Notes under the pieces: model-generated | Seen by the model: the letters and a program-made list of their open reading frames with translations, nothing else | Database searches by the model: none | Told to the model about the DNA's origin: nothing | Part shown: piece after piece, positions 1-7,828 of the stretch | How the letters are laid out: each line of letters starts with the position of its first letter | Numbering within the stretch: the stretch's first letter is position 1 | Translations under genes and position numbers: made by a program | Assembly: GCA_002448555.1 (NCBI GenBank) | Contig: DJYV01000095.1 | Coordinates: 4,411-19,938, forward strand | Length of the DNA: 15,528 nt | Reading direction: 5' to 3' | From: Flavobacteriales bacterium UBA6969 | GTDB taxonomy: Bacteria > Bacteroidota > Bacteroidia > Flavobacteriales_D > Sanyastnellaceae

Positions 1-333
1 ATTTTGGAAGCAGAGGGACAGAAAGGCGCGGACATCAACCAAGCCGAAGGCGAAAAGCAAGCCCGAATTTTGAAGGCGGAAGGCGAGGCAACTGCCCGCT
101 TAGCCGTTGCTCAAGCCGAGGCTGAAGCCATTCAGAAAATTGCAGCAGCCGTAGCCGACACCAAGGCCGACCCCACGCAGTATCTGATTGCGGTGAAATA
201 CATTGAGACCATTGAAGAAGTTTTGAAGGAAGGCGGAGCTGGAAGCAAAACCGTCTTCATGCCATACGAAGCAAGCGGCTTGATGAGCAGTGTGGGTGGT
301 TTGAAGGAATTGATGAACGCTACGTCTGACTAA
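1..333 (+). CDS. Paraslipin / SPFH (band 7) family protein, C-terminal part, 5' truncated by window edge
   Basis: The reading frame is open from base 1 (codons att ttg gaa...) to TAA at 331-333, so only about the last 110 residues are present. What is seen is an Ala/Glu/Lys-rich coiled-coil stretch (repeated AEGE, AEAEA patterns, first ~50 residues), followed by DPTQYLIAVKYIETIEEVL and the ending FMPYEASGLMSSVGGLKEL. This coiled coil plus a terminal F/LFMP-EAS-x-L-x-S-x-GG motif is the hallmark of the QmcA/YbbK paraslipin branch of SPFH proteins, which form membrane-associated oligomeric assemblies, often encoded next to an NfeD protein. The N-terminal membrane anchor and SPFH domain lie outside the window. 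Family assignment is fairly secure; the precise role is unknown. Confidence 0.85.
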   Translation: MLEAEGQKGADINQAEGEKQARILKAEGEATARLAVAQAEAEAIQKIAAAVADTKADPTQYLIAVKYIETIEEVLKEGGAGSKTVFMPYEASGLMSSVGGLKELMNATSD

Positions 334-344
334 TCCGCCGAAGC

Positions 345-1418
345 GTGCTCGTACAAACCCACTTTCCCCGAAAGCTGACCCATACGCGGTACGATCAGTA
401 CCTCGCGTCAGGGTGGTTCCGGGGGTCGATTATGTTGTACAAAATGGACCTGTTGTGCATTGATGCACGGGTATATTCGGTCGTCAACATCCGCCTCGAC
501 CTTCGCAAGCACACGCTCAGTAAGTCACAGCGCAAAATCAAGCGAAAGGTCGAGAAGCGGTTCACCGTGGCCATCGGCCCAGCCAAAATCAGCCAGAGCC
601 GGCAACGGCTCTACGCTGCGCACAAGGTCCGCTTCAAAGGTTTCATCCACGACACGTTGGACGAATACCTGCACGCCGGTTTTCATTCAACGGTGTTTGA
701 CACCCAAGAAGTCTGTGTGTACGATGGCGACCGCCTGATCGCTGTATCATTTTTCGACCTCGGGGACCGGTCCATGGCTTCCTTGCTTGCGCTGTACGAT
801 GAGGAATACAGTGAATACAGCTTGGGCATTTACACCATGCTCAAGGAAGTTGAGTTCGGCCAACATACCGGGCGAAAGTGGTTTTATCCTGGATACGTGC
901 TCGATTTGCCTTCCGCATTCGACTACAAATTAAACCTTGGCGAAATGGAGTACTACACACCGAACAAGCGGTGGGGCAAGTACGCCAATTTCAATAAGGA
1001 GCAAAGCGTTGCCCATCGCCTTCGCACAGCCATGCACCAACTCGCCACTGCATTACGGGAAGAGAACATTCCAGCCAAAACCTGGTACTACCCCTATTTC
1101 AGCATGGGATACATGCCGCTTTGGAAAGATCGGTTCTTGCATCTGCCGTGGATTCTGGAACTCGGACACGACCTCGATGGCATGTGCGCTATTGGTTACT
1201 GCGCAGAGCGCGATAGCTACATCCTTTCTCACATCAATCCGTGCCCAGATGAACAGCATTTCATCAACATGGAACAGGCCCGGGAATTTGGCGATCACCA
1301 AACGTACCTCGCGCACCTGATGGAATACGGCGTGCCCATTGCAGAGGGCAACCTCACGGAAATGCTGCGACACATCCAATTTTGGTCCACCCGGACCGAT
1401 AAAATCCCGCCCGCATGA
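345..1418 (+). CDS. Arginyl/leucyl-tRNA-protein transferase (ATE/Bpt)-like protein, cysteine-poor N-domain
   Basis: 357 residues from a GTG start 11 bases after the upstream stop; GTG at 345 is the earliest possible start because an in-frame stop lies at 327-329. Residues about 17-68 (YDQYL-x2-GWFR ... KSQRKIKRK) follow the pattern of the ATE N-terminal domain. Residues about 120-205 (VYDGDRLIAVSFFDLGD ... YSLGIYTMLKEVEF ... GYVLDLPSAFDYK) match the GNAT-like ATE C-terminal domain, with the SLG-x-Y motif at 159-163. Such enzymes move an amino acid from aminoacyl-tRNA to a protein N-terminus, marking it for degradation. The CxxC-type cysteines of canonical N-domains are absent (only Cys38). 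An extra tail of about 150 residues (210-357) is not part of the classical fold. Activity is therefore uncertain. The 3' end overlaps the next gene by ATGA. Confidence 0.72.
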   Translation: MLVQTHFPRKLTHTRYDQYLASGWFRGSIMLYKMDLLCIDARVYSVVNIRLDLRKHTLSKSQRKIKRKVEKRFTVAIGPAKISQSRQRLYAAHKVRFKGFIHDTLDEYLHAGFHSTVFDTQEVCVYDGDRLIAVSFFDLGDRSMASLLALYDEEYSEYSLGIYTMLKEVEFGQHTGRKWFYPGYVLDLPSAFDYKLNLGEMEYYTPNKRWGKYANFNKEQSVAHRLRTAMHQLATALREENIPAKTWYYPYFSMGYMPLWKDRFLHLPWILELGHDLDGMCAIGYCAERDSYILSHINPCPDEQHFINMEQAREFGDHQTYLAHLMEYGVPIAEGNLTEMLRHIQFWSTRTDKIPPA

Positions 1419-2191
1419 AACTGTATTCGTGGAACGTCAATGGAATCCGTGCCGTGGTGAAGAAAGATTTTGGGGAGATTCTCAAGGCGTTGGACCCCGA
1501 CGTGTTAGGGCTTCAGGAGACCAAGGCGCAGGACGACCAAGTTCGAGAAGCGCTTTTTGGCCTCGATGGCACGGCAGGGTATGAGGTGTATTCCAGCTCA
1601 GCCGTCAAGAAAGGATACTCAGGAACCGCCATTTTGACCAAAACCACTCCCCTCTCTGTCCAAGCTGGAATTGGGATAGAAGAATTGGACCAAGAGGGCC
1701 GTGTGTTGTGTGCAGAATTCGAAACCTTCTTTTTCGTTACGGTGTACACGCCAAATTCTTCGTCTGGCCTCAAGCGGCTACCGTTTCGCAAGCAATGGGA
1801 TCAGGCTTTTCTCGAATACATCCAACGACTCGATGCGCGAAAGCCCGTCGTGGTAACCGGGGATCTCAACGTGGCCCACAACGCCATTGATCTCGCCCGG
1901 CCCGATGCCAATTACAACAAAACTCCAGGGTACACCCAGGACGAGATTGATGGCATGGGCACGTTGCTCGAACAGGCGAACCTGCGCGATACATGGAGGG
2001 ACGCGAATCCCAATCAAATTGGTTATTCCTGGTGGAGTTACCGGGGTGGTGCCCGTGAGAAAAACGTCGGATGGCGATTGGATTACGTGCTCGTGAGCGA
2101 GCGACTGACTTCCAGCATCCACAACCCCGCCATCCACACCGCAGTATTCGGCTCAGATCACTGCCCCGTCTCGGTGGAGCTCAACGCCTGA
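1415..2191 (+). CDS. xth: Exodeoxyribonuclease III / AP endonuclease
   Basis: 258 residues, the normal length for ExoIII/ExoA enzymes, which cut DNA at abasic sites and degrade 3' ends in base-excision repair in the cytoplasm. All endonuclease/exonuclease/phosphatase-fold motifs are visible: WNVNGIRA at 6-13 (Asn8), LQETKA at 33-38 (metal-binding Glu35), VYTPNS at 110-115 (Tyr111), GDLNVAH at 149-155 (Asp150, Asn152), RLDYVLVS at 221-228 (Asp223) and GSDHCPV at 246-252 (Asp248-His249 catalytic pair). The ATG start at 1415 overlaps the TGA of the upstream gene (ATGA), suggesting translational coupling. The protein is full length with no odd features. Confidence 0.96.
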   Translation: MKLYSWNVNGIRAVVKKDFGEILKALDPDVLGLQETKAQDDQVREALFGLDGTAGYEVYSSSAVKKGYSGTAILTKTTPLSVQAGIGIEELDQEGRVLCAEFETFFFVTVYTPNSSSGLKRLPFRKQWDQAFLEYIQRLDARKPVVVTGDLNVAHNAIDLARPDANYNKTPGYTQDEIDGMGTLLEQANLRDTWRDANPNQIGYSWWSYRGGAREKNVGWRLDYVLVSERLTSSIHNPAIHTAVFGSDHCPVSVELNA

Positions 2192-2281
2192 AGCCGCCTG
2201 CAAAAAACCAACTCCCGCCAATGAGGTCTTGAAAACAGCTACCTCCGCCTGTTCTTGATTTGTTCCCACAAAACAGAACGC
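2192..2281 (+). promoter_or_regulatory. Intergenic leader upstream of the LTD protein gene, with an imperfect hairpin
   Basis: This 90-base gap should hold the promoter of the next gene. A weak -7-like box TTGATTTG (2255-2262) lies 20 bases before the ATG, and a TTG at 2229-2231 is a possible -33 element, although the 23-base spacing is longer than the usual 19-21. Just before the ATG an interrupted inverted repeat pairs GTTCT (2251-2255) with AGAAC (2275-2279) and TTTGT (2259-2263) with ACAAA (2268-2272). A second one, GAGGT (2223-2227) / ACCTC (2241-2245), is not followed by a T-run, so it is not a convincing terminator for xth. Confidence 0.3.
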
Positions 2282-2956
2282 ATGAGGAGAAACGTTATGG
2301 GGTTGGCCGCCCTCGCAATCCTGGCCACGACGCATTCGCTACACGCACAGTGCACGGGTGACTTGAACAACGATCAAAGCGTCGATTTGCAAGATTTATT
2401 GACCCTGCTGGTTCACTATGGCGATAGCTGCGAAATTCCGAACACCTCCTACCACCAATTGCACGTGTCAGAGATTCATTACAACCCCAATTCCGCTCAA
2501 GGAAACGACAGCGACTGGGAATTTCTAGAACTCTACAATCCCAACGCCGAATCGGTCGCGCTCGAAGGCTGGCAATTGGCCAATGCCGTGGCCCTGACTT
2601 TCCAAACCAACGACACCATTCCCGGCCTCGGATTCTTCACGGTTGCCCGCAACTTGGATTCACTGTTAACGGTATTGCCCGTTGGCGCACACTGTGCTGA
2701 GTGGAACAGCGGTGAAGGCCTCAACAACACGGGCGAGACCGTTGAACTCCGTTCTCCGGATGCCGCCATCCAGATTGCCGTAGCATACGAAGACGATGAC
2801 GGATGGTCCACAGCACCGGATGGCCAAGGTCCGAGTTTGGAATGGTTCGACGTCGGCCTGGCCAACGACGCTGCGGATTCATGGAGCTTTTCCTTGGTGT
2901 TTGGAGGTACCCCCGGGGCGGCCAACAGCGCTTGGGGCCTCTCCGATCCCGAATGA
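2282..2956 (+). CDS. Secreted protein: signal peptide, EF-hand/dockerin-like calcium loop, lamin-tail domain
   Basis: 224 residues from ATG 2282. An in-frame TTG at 2255 would put nine extra polar residues ahead of the signal peptide, so it is disfavoured. Residues 1-23 form a signal peptide (basic start, LAALAILATTHSL core, cleavage probably after HAQ). Residues 27-38 are a perfect EF-hand-type loop with Asp27, Asn29, Asp31, Ser33, Asp35 and Asp38, bracketed by Cys24 and Cys50. This resembles the DLNxDxxVDxxDLL modules found near the N-terminus of many Bacteroidota secreted proteins. Residues about 60-215 fit a lamin-tail domain (SEIHYNP ... DWEFLELYNPN ... GWQLANA ... GGTPGAANS). No T9SS tail is visible, so it may stay in the periplasm or be exported another way. 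It converges on the maltose operon with a 10-base gap; its function is unknown. Confidence 0.8.
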   Translation: MRRNVMGLAALAILATTHSLHAQCTGDLNNDQSVDLQDLLTLLVHYGDSCEIPNTSYHQLHVSEIHYNPNSAQGNDSDWEFLELYNPNAESVALEGWQLANAVALTFQTNDTIPGLGFFTVARNLDSLLTVLPVGAHCAEWNSGEGLNNTGETVELRSPDAAIQIAVAYEDDDGWSTAPDGQGPSLEWFDVGLANDAADSWSFSLVFGGTPGAANSAWGLSDPE

Positions 2957-2966
2957 GGCTATGGCT

Positions 2967-5264
2967 TTAGTGCCCCTGCGCGTCCAATCGCTTTACTTGA
3001 CGATTGACTTTCACGTCAATCGGCTGACCGGCATTCAATGCAACACTGGTTCCTTCCTCCGACACAACCACGTCCAGTAATCGATTTCGGAAGTTGATTT
3101 TAAAACGCAGGCACTGCCAATCTGTTGGAAGTTTTCCATTGAAATGGGGTATTCCATCTTTGACATCAAAGCCTCCAAACCCTTCAACGACAGACAACCA
3201 CGTTCCGGCCATTGAAGTGATGTGGAGGCCTTCGTGCACTTCTTTGTTGTAGTCATCGAGGTCCAGGCGCGACGTCCGGAGGTAGTGCTTGTACGCATCA
3301 TCCATCCGATCTAAGCGTGAAGCAATGATGGAGTGAACACACGGTGAAAGGCTCGATTCGTGAACCGTTTTCGGCTCGTAGAATTCGTAATTCGCGCGGT
3401 GGGTTTCCAGCGAAAAATCATCCCAAAAGAAGTAGAGCCCTTGCAGCACATCGGCCTGCTTAATGAAGATGGAACGCAAGATCCGATCCCAACTCCATTT
3501 CTGGTTGATTGGACGTTGCTCCTCGCTCAAATCATCGACCGAAAGTTGCTCCTTGTCCATAAAGCCGTCTTGCTGCAATCGGACCTCAGTACCTTCCAGT
3601 TGCGGCAGGTACATTTGGTCGGGAATCTGGGACCACGCCTCAAACGTCGATGCTTCCGAAATCATGTATTCCGCCGTCAACCTGGACCAGTCACTCGGAT
3701 GCTCCAATTTGAGCCATTGGGCCACTTCCAGCGCATACCGCATGCACCACGCCGCAAGGTAATTGGTGTACCAATTGTTGTTGACGTTGTTCTCGTATTC
3801 ATTAGGACCGGTTACGCCCAAGATGACGTAAGCGTTCTTATCGGCTGACCATTGCACCCGTTGTTTCCAAAACCGGGCTACACCGAGCAAGACCGCGAAA
3901 CCGTGCGTTCTGAGGTAATCCCGGTCGCCGGTGTAGTTGACGTAATTCCAAATGGCATACGACATCGCACCGTTGCGATGGATTTCCTCGAACGTAATTT
4001 CCCACTCGTTGTGGCATTCCTCCCCATTCATGGTGACCATGGGATACAACGCCGCTCCGTCCGAGAAGCCTAATTTTTCAGCATTCTCGATGGCCTTTTC
4101 CAAATGATTGAAGCGGTAGACCAACAACTGACGCGCGACGTGTTCAGGATGACCTGCGAGGTAAAATGGGATGCAGTAGGCTTCGGTGTCCCAATAACTG
4201 GCACCACCATATTTCTCACCGGTAAAGCCTTTGGGTCCGATGTTCAATCGAGCATCATCGCCGCGGTAGGTCTGATTCAGGTGAAAAATGTTGAAGCGGA
4301 TTGCTTGCTGCGAAGCCACATCTCCGGTAATCTCGATGTCCGCTTGGCTCCAAATGCGTGCCCACGCTTCTTGGTGACTTTCAACGATTGATTCCCAACC
4401 GGACGTAGCGGCTGCATCACTGTGTGCTGAAGCTGCGCCGATCAACTTCTGCGCTTCATGCTGGAGGGTGGTGCATATGCCTACATACTTTTCGAGGGTC
4501 AGGATCTCTCCACTTGACAACTGTGCCTGAAACCCAATGCCCACCCGCGAGGTGTCGGACTCCAAGTGAGAGTGCGTTAGTTCACGCTTCCCCGAAGAAT
4601 CCGATACGTGGGCCAACGCGTTCATCGCAAATGCCGCACCGAAATGGGTTTTGTTCGTTTCTGTCCGAACGCACGCTTTTCCGGGCTTTTGGTGCTTTAC
4701 CTCGTGAATGGACCAGAAGGCATCGTTCCAATTGGAATCCGCATTGGTCACACCTGCGTCGAGGTATGGCATGACTTCAACGAGGTGGCCACCAGCCTCC
4801 ACGCGGTACCGAAGGCAGCCCAATTCGGTATTGTGCATGGAACAGAATCGTTCCGCTATAACTTGAATGGTAGCGCCATTCTGCATGGTGCACGAAAAGC
4901 TGCGCTTCAGGATCCCATCCTTCATGTTCAGCCCCCAAACGAATTGGTCCACGGATTGGGCTTGGGCCAAGTCCAAGGGCTCCCCATCCACTTTCACATC
5001 GATGCCAATCCAATTCGTGGAATTCAACACCTTGGCGAAGTACTCGGGATATCCGTTTTTCCACCACCCCACTTTCGTCTTGTCCGGGTAATAAACGCCT
5101 GCGAGGTACGAACCTTGCAGCGAACCACCGGAGTAGGCCTCTTCAAAGTTGGCCCGTTGGCCGATTCGCCCGTTTCCGATGGACAATATGGACTCGAAGC
5201 CTTGAACCCATGCTGGATCCCACGAGGCGAGTCCCAATTCCCAATGGTCTACCGTCCTTGCCAT
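2967..5264 (-). CDS. mapA: GH65 family maltose phosphorylase
   Basis: 765 residues from ATG 5264 (a TTG at 5321 would overlap pgmB and is rejected). GH65 phosphorylases convert maltose plus phosphate to glucose plus beta-glucose 1-phosphate in the cytoplasm. Visible motifs, numbered from ATG 5264: an N-terminal beta-sandwich domain (about 10-260); GFTGEKYGG-x2-YWDTE ending at Glu361; an HNEWEITFEE loop at 418-427, the HNE type associated with maltose rather than trehalose specificity; GPNEYENNVNNNWYTN at 486-501 with the general-acid Glu489; the KQ pair at 602-603; and HESSLSP at 635-641 lining the phosphate site. The C-terminal small domain ends at a TAA at 2967. It is last in the minus-strand operon, 16 bases after pgmB. 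The adjacent pgmB strongly supports inverting-phosphorylase activity; kojibiose or trehalose remain less likely substrates. Confidence 0.93.
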   Translation of the reverse strand: MARTVDHWELGLASWDPAWVQGFESILSIGNGRIGQRANFEEAYSGGSLQGSYLAGVYYPDKTKVGWWKNGYPEYFAKVLNSTNWIGIDVKVDGEPLDLAQAQSVDQFVWGLNMKDGILKRSFSCTMQNGATIQVIAERFCSMHNTELGCLRYRVEAGGHLVEVMPYLDAGVTNADSNWNDAFWSIHEVKHQKPGKACVRTETNKTHFGAAFAMNALAHVSDSSGKRELTHSHLESDTSRVGIGFQAQLSSGEILTLEKYVGICTTLQHEAQKLIGAASAHSDAAATSGWESIVESHQEAWARIWSQADIEITGDVASQQAIRFNIFHLNQTYRGDDARLNIGPKGFTGEKYGGASYWDTEAYCIPFYLAGHPEHVARQLLVYRFNHLEKAIENAEKLGFSDGAALYPMVTMNGEECHNEWEITFEEIHRNGAMSYAIWNYVNYTGDRDYLRTHGFAVLLGVARFWKQRVQWSADKNAYVILGVTGPNEYENNVNNNWYTNYLAAWCMRYALEVAQWLKLEHPSDWSRLTAEYMISEASTFEAWSQIPDQMYLPQLEGTEVRLQQDGFMDKEQLSVDDLSEEQRPINQKWSWDRILRSIFIKQADVLQGLYFFWDDFSLETHRANYEFYEPKTVHESSLSPCVHSIIASRLDRMDDAYKHYLRTSRLDLDDYNKEVHEGLHITSMAGTWLSVVEGFGGFDVKDGIPHFNGKLPTDWQCLRFKINFRNRLLDVVVSEEGTSVALNAGQPIDVKVNRQVKRLDAQGH
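2985..3022. repeat. Perfect 8-bp inverted repeat (plus a competing arm) at the convergent LTD/mapA junction
   Basis: CGATTGAC (3001-3008) and GTCAATCG (3015-3022) are exact reverse complements with a 6-base loop. A further CAATCG at 2985-2990 can pair with CGATTG at 3001-3006 instead. The structure lies inside the last codons of mapA and about 45 bases past the stop of the convergent LTD gene. It could act as a bidirectional transcription barrier in place of a separate terminator, but neither side has a clear T-run, and coding constraint could also explain it. Confidence 0.4.
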
Positions 5265-5280
5265 GTCAATCGATTGCTGG

Positions 5281-5934
5281 TTACAAAAGGGCACAGATGC
5301 TGTCCCATGTGTAGTCGCCAAACCCGGGAATTACGGCTGCGGCCTTCGTCAGTGCCTCAGCGCTTCCAATTCCGATGACCGGGAATCCGCCTGCGTTAGC
5401 GGCATCGATGCCCGACTGCGCATCTTCAAATACAAGGCAATGCTCAGGCGCGATGTCCAAGGCTTTCGCTCCACTAATGAATACCTCCGGATCGGGCTTC
5501 GAGAGGGTGATGTGGTTGCCATCGACCAACGCGTCAAAGCGATCAATCAAATTCAACCGAGTCAGAATCATTTCGGCGTTTTTTGACGAAGATCCTAAGG
5601 CCACTTTCAAGCCCTGCTCCTTCAGGCTGTCAATCAATTCCACAACGCCTGGCAGCGCATCTGCTGGCGAAGTCTTACCCGCAAGCTCAAGGTAGTGGGC
5701 GTTTTTGCGGTCCATCAGGCGCACCTTGGTCGCCGGATCCAGCACCAATCCCCCTTTGTTTAGGATGTACTCGAGGCTATCCACCCTTGATACCCCTTTC
5801 AGGGCTTCATTGTCTTCCGATGAAAAGGGAACACCGAGCTCATCGGCCAGGCGACGCCATGCAACAAAGTGATGGGATGCCGTATCGACAATCACACCAT
5901 CTAAATCGAAAATGCACGCGCGAATGTCCCTCAT
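5281..5934 (-). CDS. pgmB: Beta-phosphoglucomutase (HAD superfamily)
   Basis: 217 residues, the usual size. The enzyme interconverts beta-glucose 1-phosphate and glucose 6-phosphate, the step that uses the product of the adjacent maltose phosphorylase. Catalytic residues line up with the well-studied lactococcal enzyme shifted by one: nucleophile Asp10 and acid/base Asp12 in FDLDGVIVDT, His22 in the cap (HHFVAW), Lys46 in KGVSR (46-50), Ser115 in GSSSKNA, Lys146 in KPDPEVF, and Glu170-Asp171 in VFEDAQSGIDAA. The KGVSR cap motif separates true beta-phosphoglucomutases from other small HAD phosphatases. The ATG at 5934 is 3 bases past the end of the kinase gene, and mapA follows 16 bases downstream, so these genes are surely co-transcribed. 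Confidence 0.95.
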   Translation of the reverse strand: MRDIRACIFDLDGVIVDTASHHFVAWRRLADELGVPFSSEDNEALKGVSRVDSLEYILNKGGLVLDPATKVRLMDRKNAHYLELAGKTSPADALPGVVELIDSLKEQGLKVALGSSSKNAEMILTRLNLIDRFDALVDGNHITLSKPDPEVFISGAKALDIAPEHCLVFEDAQSGIDAANAGGFPVIGIGSAEALTKAAAVIPGFGDYTWDSICALL

Positions 5935-5937
5935 TGG

Positions 5938-6798
5938 TCAATCGTTCAAAATGTACTTGACATGGTAGTCCGCCAAGCCATCAATTGGACGCTTGATGAT
6001 GTGCCCAACCTCGATACCTTCTCGCTCGCAGACATGGCGGAGCACATGCTGAAAATGGTATGCGACGGAACCGACAAAGTGGACCGGGACTTCACGGTAA
6101 TTGGGGTAGCACTTGACGTGCACGTCGATGAAGGCTTGGAATCCTTCCTCGAGCAAGGAGATAATCTGCGGCACCTCTTGGTGACGACCAATGAAAGTCA
6201 TGAAAGATGCCAAGAATACGTTGGCGTTCGGTTCCTTGTACACCCGATTGACAATCTCGTCTTTGCTGAAACCAAAAGTGCTCACAAAGTCCGCATCCAC
6301 GGTTGGATCCAATTTGTGGTAGAGGTGGAGGGCCAACAAACGCTTACCGAACCACGAACCGCTGGCCTCATCACCGAGAATGTACGCCAACGCGGGAACC
6401 TTTTCGGAAGTCACCTTCCCATCGAAATAGCAAGAGTTCGAGCCTGTACCGATGATGCATGTAATTGCCGGGGCCCCAGCATACGTGCTGTATGCAGCCC
6501 CGTCGAGGTCATGCCCAACGTGCACATCTGCGGCGGTAAAAACGCGTTCCAATCCTTCCCGAATGATGGCACACAACGCTTCCGAGCTGCTACCGGCTCC
6601 ATAGAAGTACACCTTCGACACGTCAGGTGCGAGGGCCATCGCCTCATTGGATTCGTGCATTTTAGACTCCACCAAGTCCGCATTGTGGAAATAGGGATTG
6701 AATCCCATGGTGTGAAATTCTGACAGGGCATTCCCCTGCTCATCGATCACCATCCAGTCGCATTTGGTGGAACCGCTATCTGCTATTAAGATTTTCAA
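5938..6798 (-). CDS. BadF/BadG/BcrA-type ASKHA sugar kinase (GlcNAc-kinase-like, candidate glucokinase)
   Basis: 286 residues. It starts with TTG at 6796-6798: the only in-frame upstream stop is the TAA of gapA itself, no ATG lies between, and the first internal Met (16) would delete the phosphate-1 loop. ASKHA motifs are visible: ADSGSTKCDW at 6-15 (phosphate 1), HDLDGAA at 96-102 with likely catalytic Asp97, IGTGSNS at 116-122 (phosphate 2), GDEASGSWFGKRLL at 142-155, and FVGSVAYHF at 241-249 (adenosine region). Bacteroidota homologues are usually named N-acetylglucosamine kinase or BadF ATPase. Here it sits between glycolytic genes and pgmB-mapA, where maltose phosphorolysis releases one free glucose per maltose. 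I infer that it phosphorylates glucose to glucose 6-phosphate. Specificity is not proven by sequence. Confidence 0.82.
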   Translation of the reverse strand: MKILIADSGSTKCDWMVIDEQGNALSEFHTMGFNPYFHNADLVESKMHESNEAMALAPDVSKVYFYGAGSSSEALCAIIREGLERVFTAADVHVGHDLDGAAYSTYAGAPAITCIIGTGSNSCYFDGKVTSEKVPALAYILGDEASGSWFGKRLLALHLYHKLDPTVDADFVSTFGFSKDEIVNRVYKEPNANVFLASFMTFIGRHQEVPQIISLLEEGFQAFIDVHVKCYPNYREVPVHFVGSVAYHFQHVLRHVCEREGIEVGHIIKRPIDGLADYHVKYILND

Positions 6799-6822
6799 AA
6801 CCGAAGGGTTTAGTCTGAAAGA

Positions 6823-7806
6823 TTACAGTCGCTCTACCAAGTCCGCCACACGAGTGGCATAGCCGGCCTCATTGTCGTACCAGCCAAAAACTTTGACCGT
6901 CTTGCCCATCGCCTTCGTCAGACCTGAGTCGAAGATGCAGCTGTGTGGGTTGCCGACGATGTCCACCGAAACGAGCGGATCCGTTGAGTATTCGAGCACC
7001 CCTTTCATCGCGCCTGTTGAGGCGCGCTGCATTGCAGCATTGACGTGCTCTGCAGTGACTTCCTGCTTGAGAATCACTGTCAGGTCCGTGACCGAACCCG
7101 TGGGTGTGGGAACACGCACAGCAAGGCCATCCAACTTTCCGGCCAACTGCGGCAATACCAATCCCACCGCCTTAGCCGCACCGGTTGACGTCGGAATCAT
7201 GCTCAATGCAGCGGCCCGCGCTCGGCGCAAGTCCTTGTGTGGTGCATCCTGAATGCGCTGGTCTGCTGTGTAGGCGTGGATGGTGGTGATCAAACCATGC
7301 TCTACGCCAAACTCATCGTCCAAAACCTTGGCCATCGGCGCCAAGCAATTCGTAGTGCATGAGGCATTGGAAACAATGCGGTCGTCGGCGGTCAAAATGT
7401 CGTCGTTCACACCCAAAACCACGGTCTTGAGTTCACCCTTCGCAGGTGCAGAGATGACCACCTTGCCTGCACCAGCTTCGAGGTGCAAGCCCGCCTTCTC
7501 CTTGCTCGTAAACACACCAGTCGATTCCACAACCACGTCGACGCCGAGGGAGCCCCATGGGAGGTTCGCCGGATCGCGCTCAGCCGAGATGTTGATGGTC
7601 GAACCGTTGACAACCAGGTTTCCACCGGCGACTTCAACCGTTCCGTTAAATCGTCCGTGGATGCTATCAAACTTCAGCAAGTGCGCAAGGGTGTCGACAT
7701 CGGTCAAGTCATTAATGGCAACAACTTTCAGGTCGCTGCGGTCCAACATTTGACGGAAGGCCAGACGGCCGATTCGGCCAAAACCGTTGATGGCAATTTT
7801 CTTCAT
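6823..7806 (-). CDS. gapA: Glyceraldehyde-3-phosphate dehydrogenase, type I
   Basis: 327 residues from the ATG at 7806 (MKKIAINGFGRIGRLAF); an upstream extension to 7851 would add a non-homologous segment overlapping pfkA and is rejected. The enzyme oxidises glyceraldehyde 3-phosphate to 1,3-bisphosphoglycerate in glycolysis. The Rossmann loop GFGRIG is at 8-13, Asn32-Asp33 (VVAINDLTD) points to NAD preference, and the catalytic Cys150 lies in SNASCTTNCLAP with His177 in THAYT-type context (TIHAYTADQ). HKDLRRARAAA and the C-terminal GWYDNEAGYATR are also intact. It lies 22 bases after pfkA and 24 bases before the kinase gene, in the same minus-strand operon. A GAPDH gene inside a maltose catabolic operon is uncommon and suggests that this copy is sugar-responsive; other copies may exist elsewhere. 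Confidence 0.97.
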   Translation of the reverse strand: MKKIAINGFGRIGRLAFRQMLDRSDLKVVAINDLTDVDTLAHLLKFDSIHGRFNGTVEVAGGNLVVNGSTINISAERDPANLPWGSLGVDVVVESTGVFTSKEKAGLHLEAGAGKVVISAPAKGELKTVVLGVNDDILTADDRIVSNASCTTNCLAPMAKVLDDEFGVEHGLITTIHAYTADQRIQDAPHKDLRRARAAALSMIPTSTGAAKAVGLVLPQLAGKLDGLAVRVPTPTGSVTDLTVILKQEVTAEHVNAAMQRASTGAMKGVLEYSTDPLVSVDIVGNPHSCIFDSGLTKAMGKTVKVFGWYDNEAGYATRVADLVERL

Positions 7807-7828
7807 AGTAGGGTTAAATTCTATTCGG

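Noticed and set aside
2226..2240. Operator-like CTTGAAAACA upstream of the LTD gene
   Set aside because: It matches the 15-bp motif at about 10 positions, but both arms are broken; treated as chance.
5265..5321. Upstream TTG start for mapA
   Set aside because: It would overlap the end of pgmB by 41 bases and add residues not resembling the GH65 N-terminus; ATG 5264 gives a standard start.
4608..5378. Plus-strand open frame (256 codons) opposite the mapA N-terminus
   Set aside because: It is the shadow of the GH65 gene; it shows no start context and no domains.
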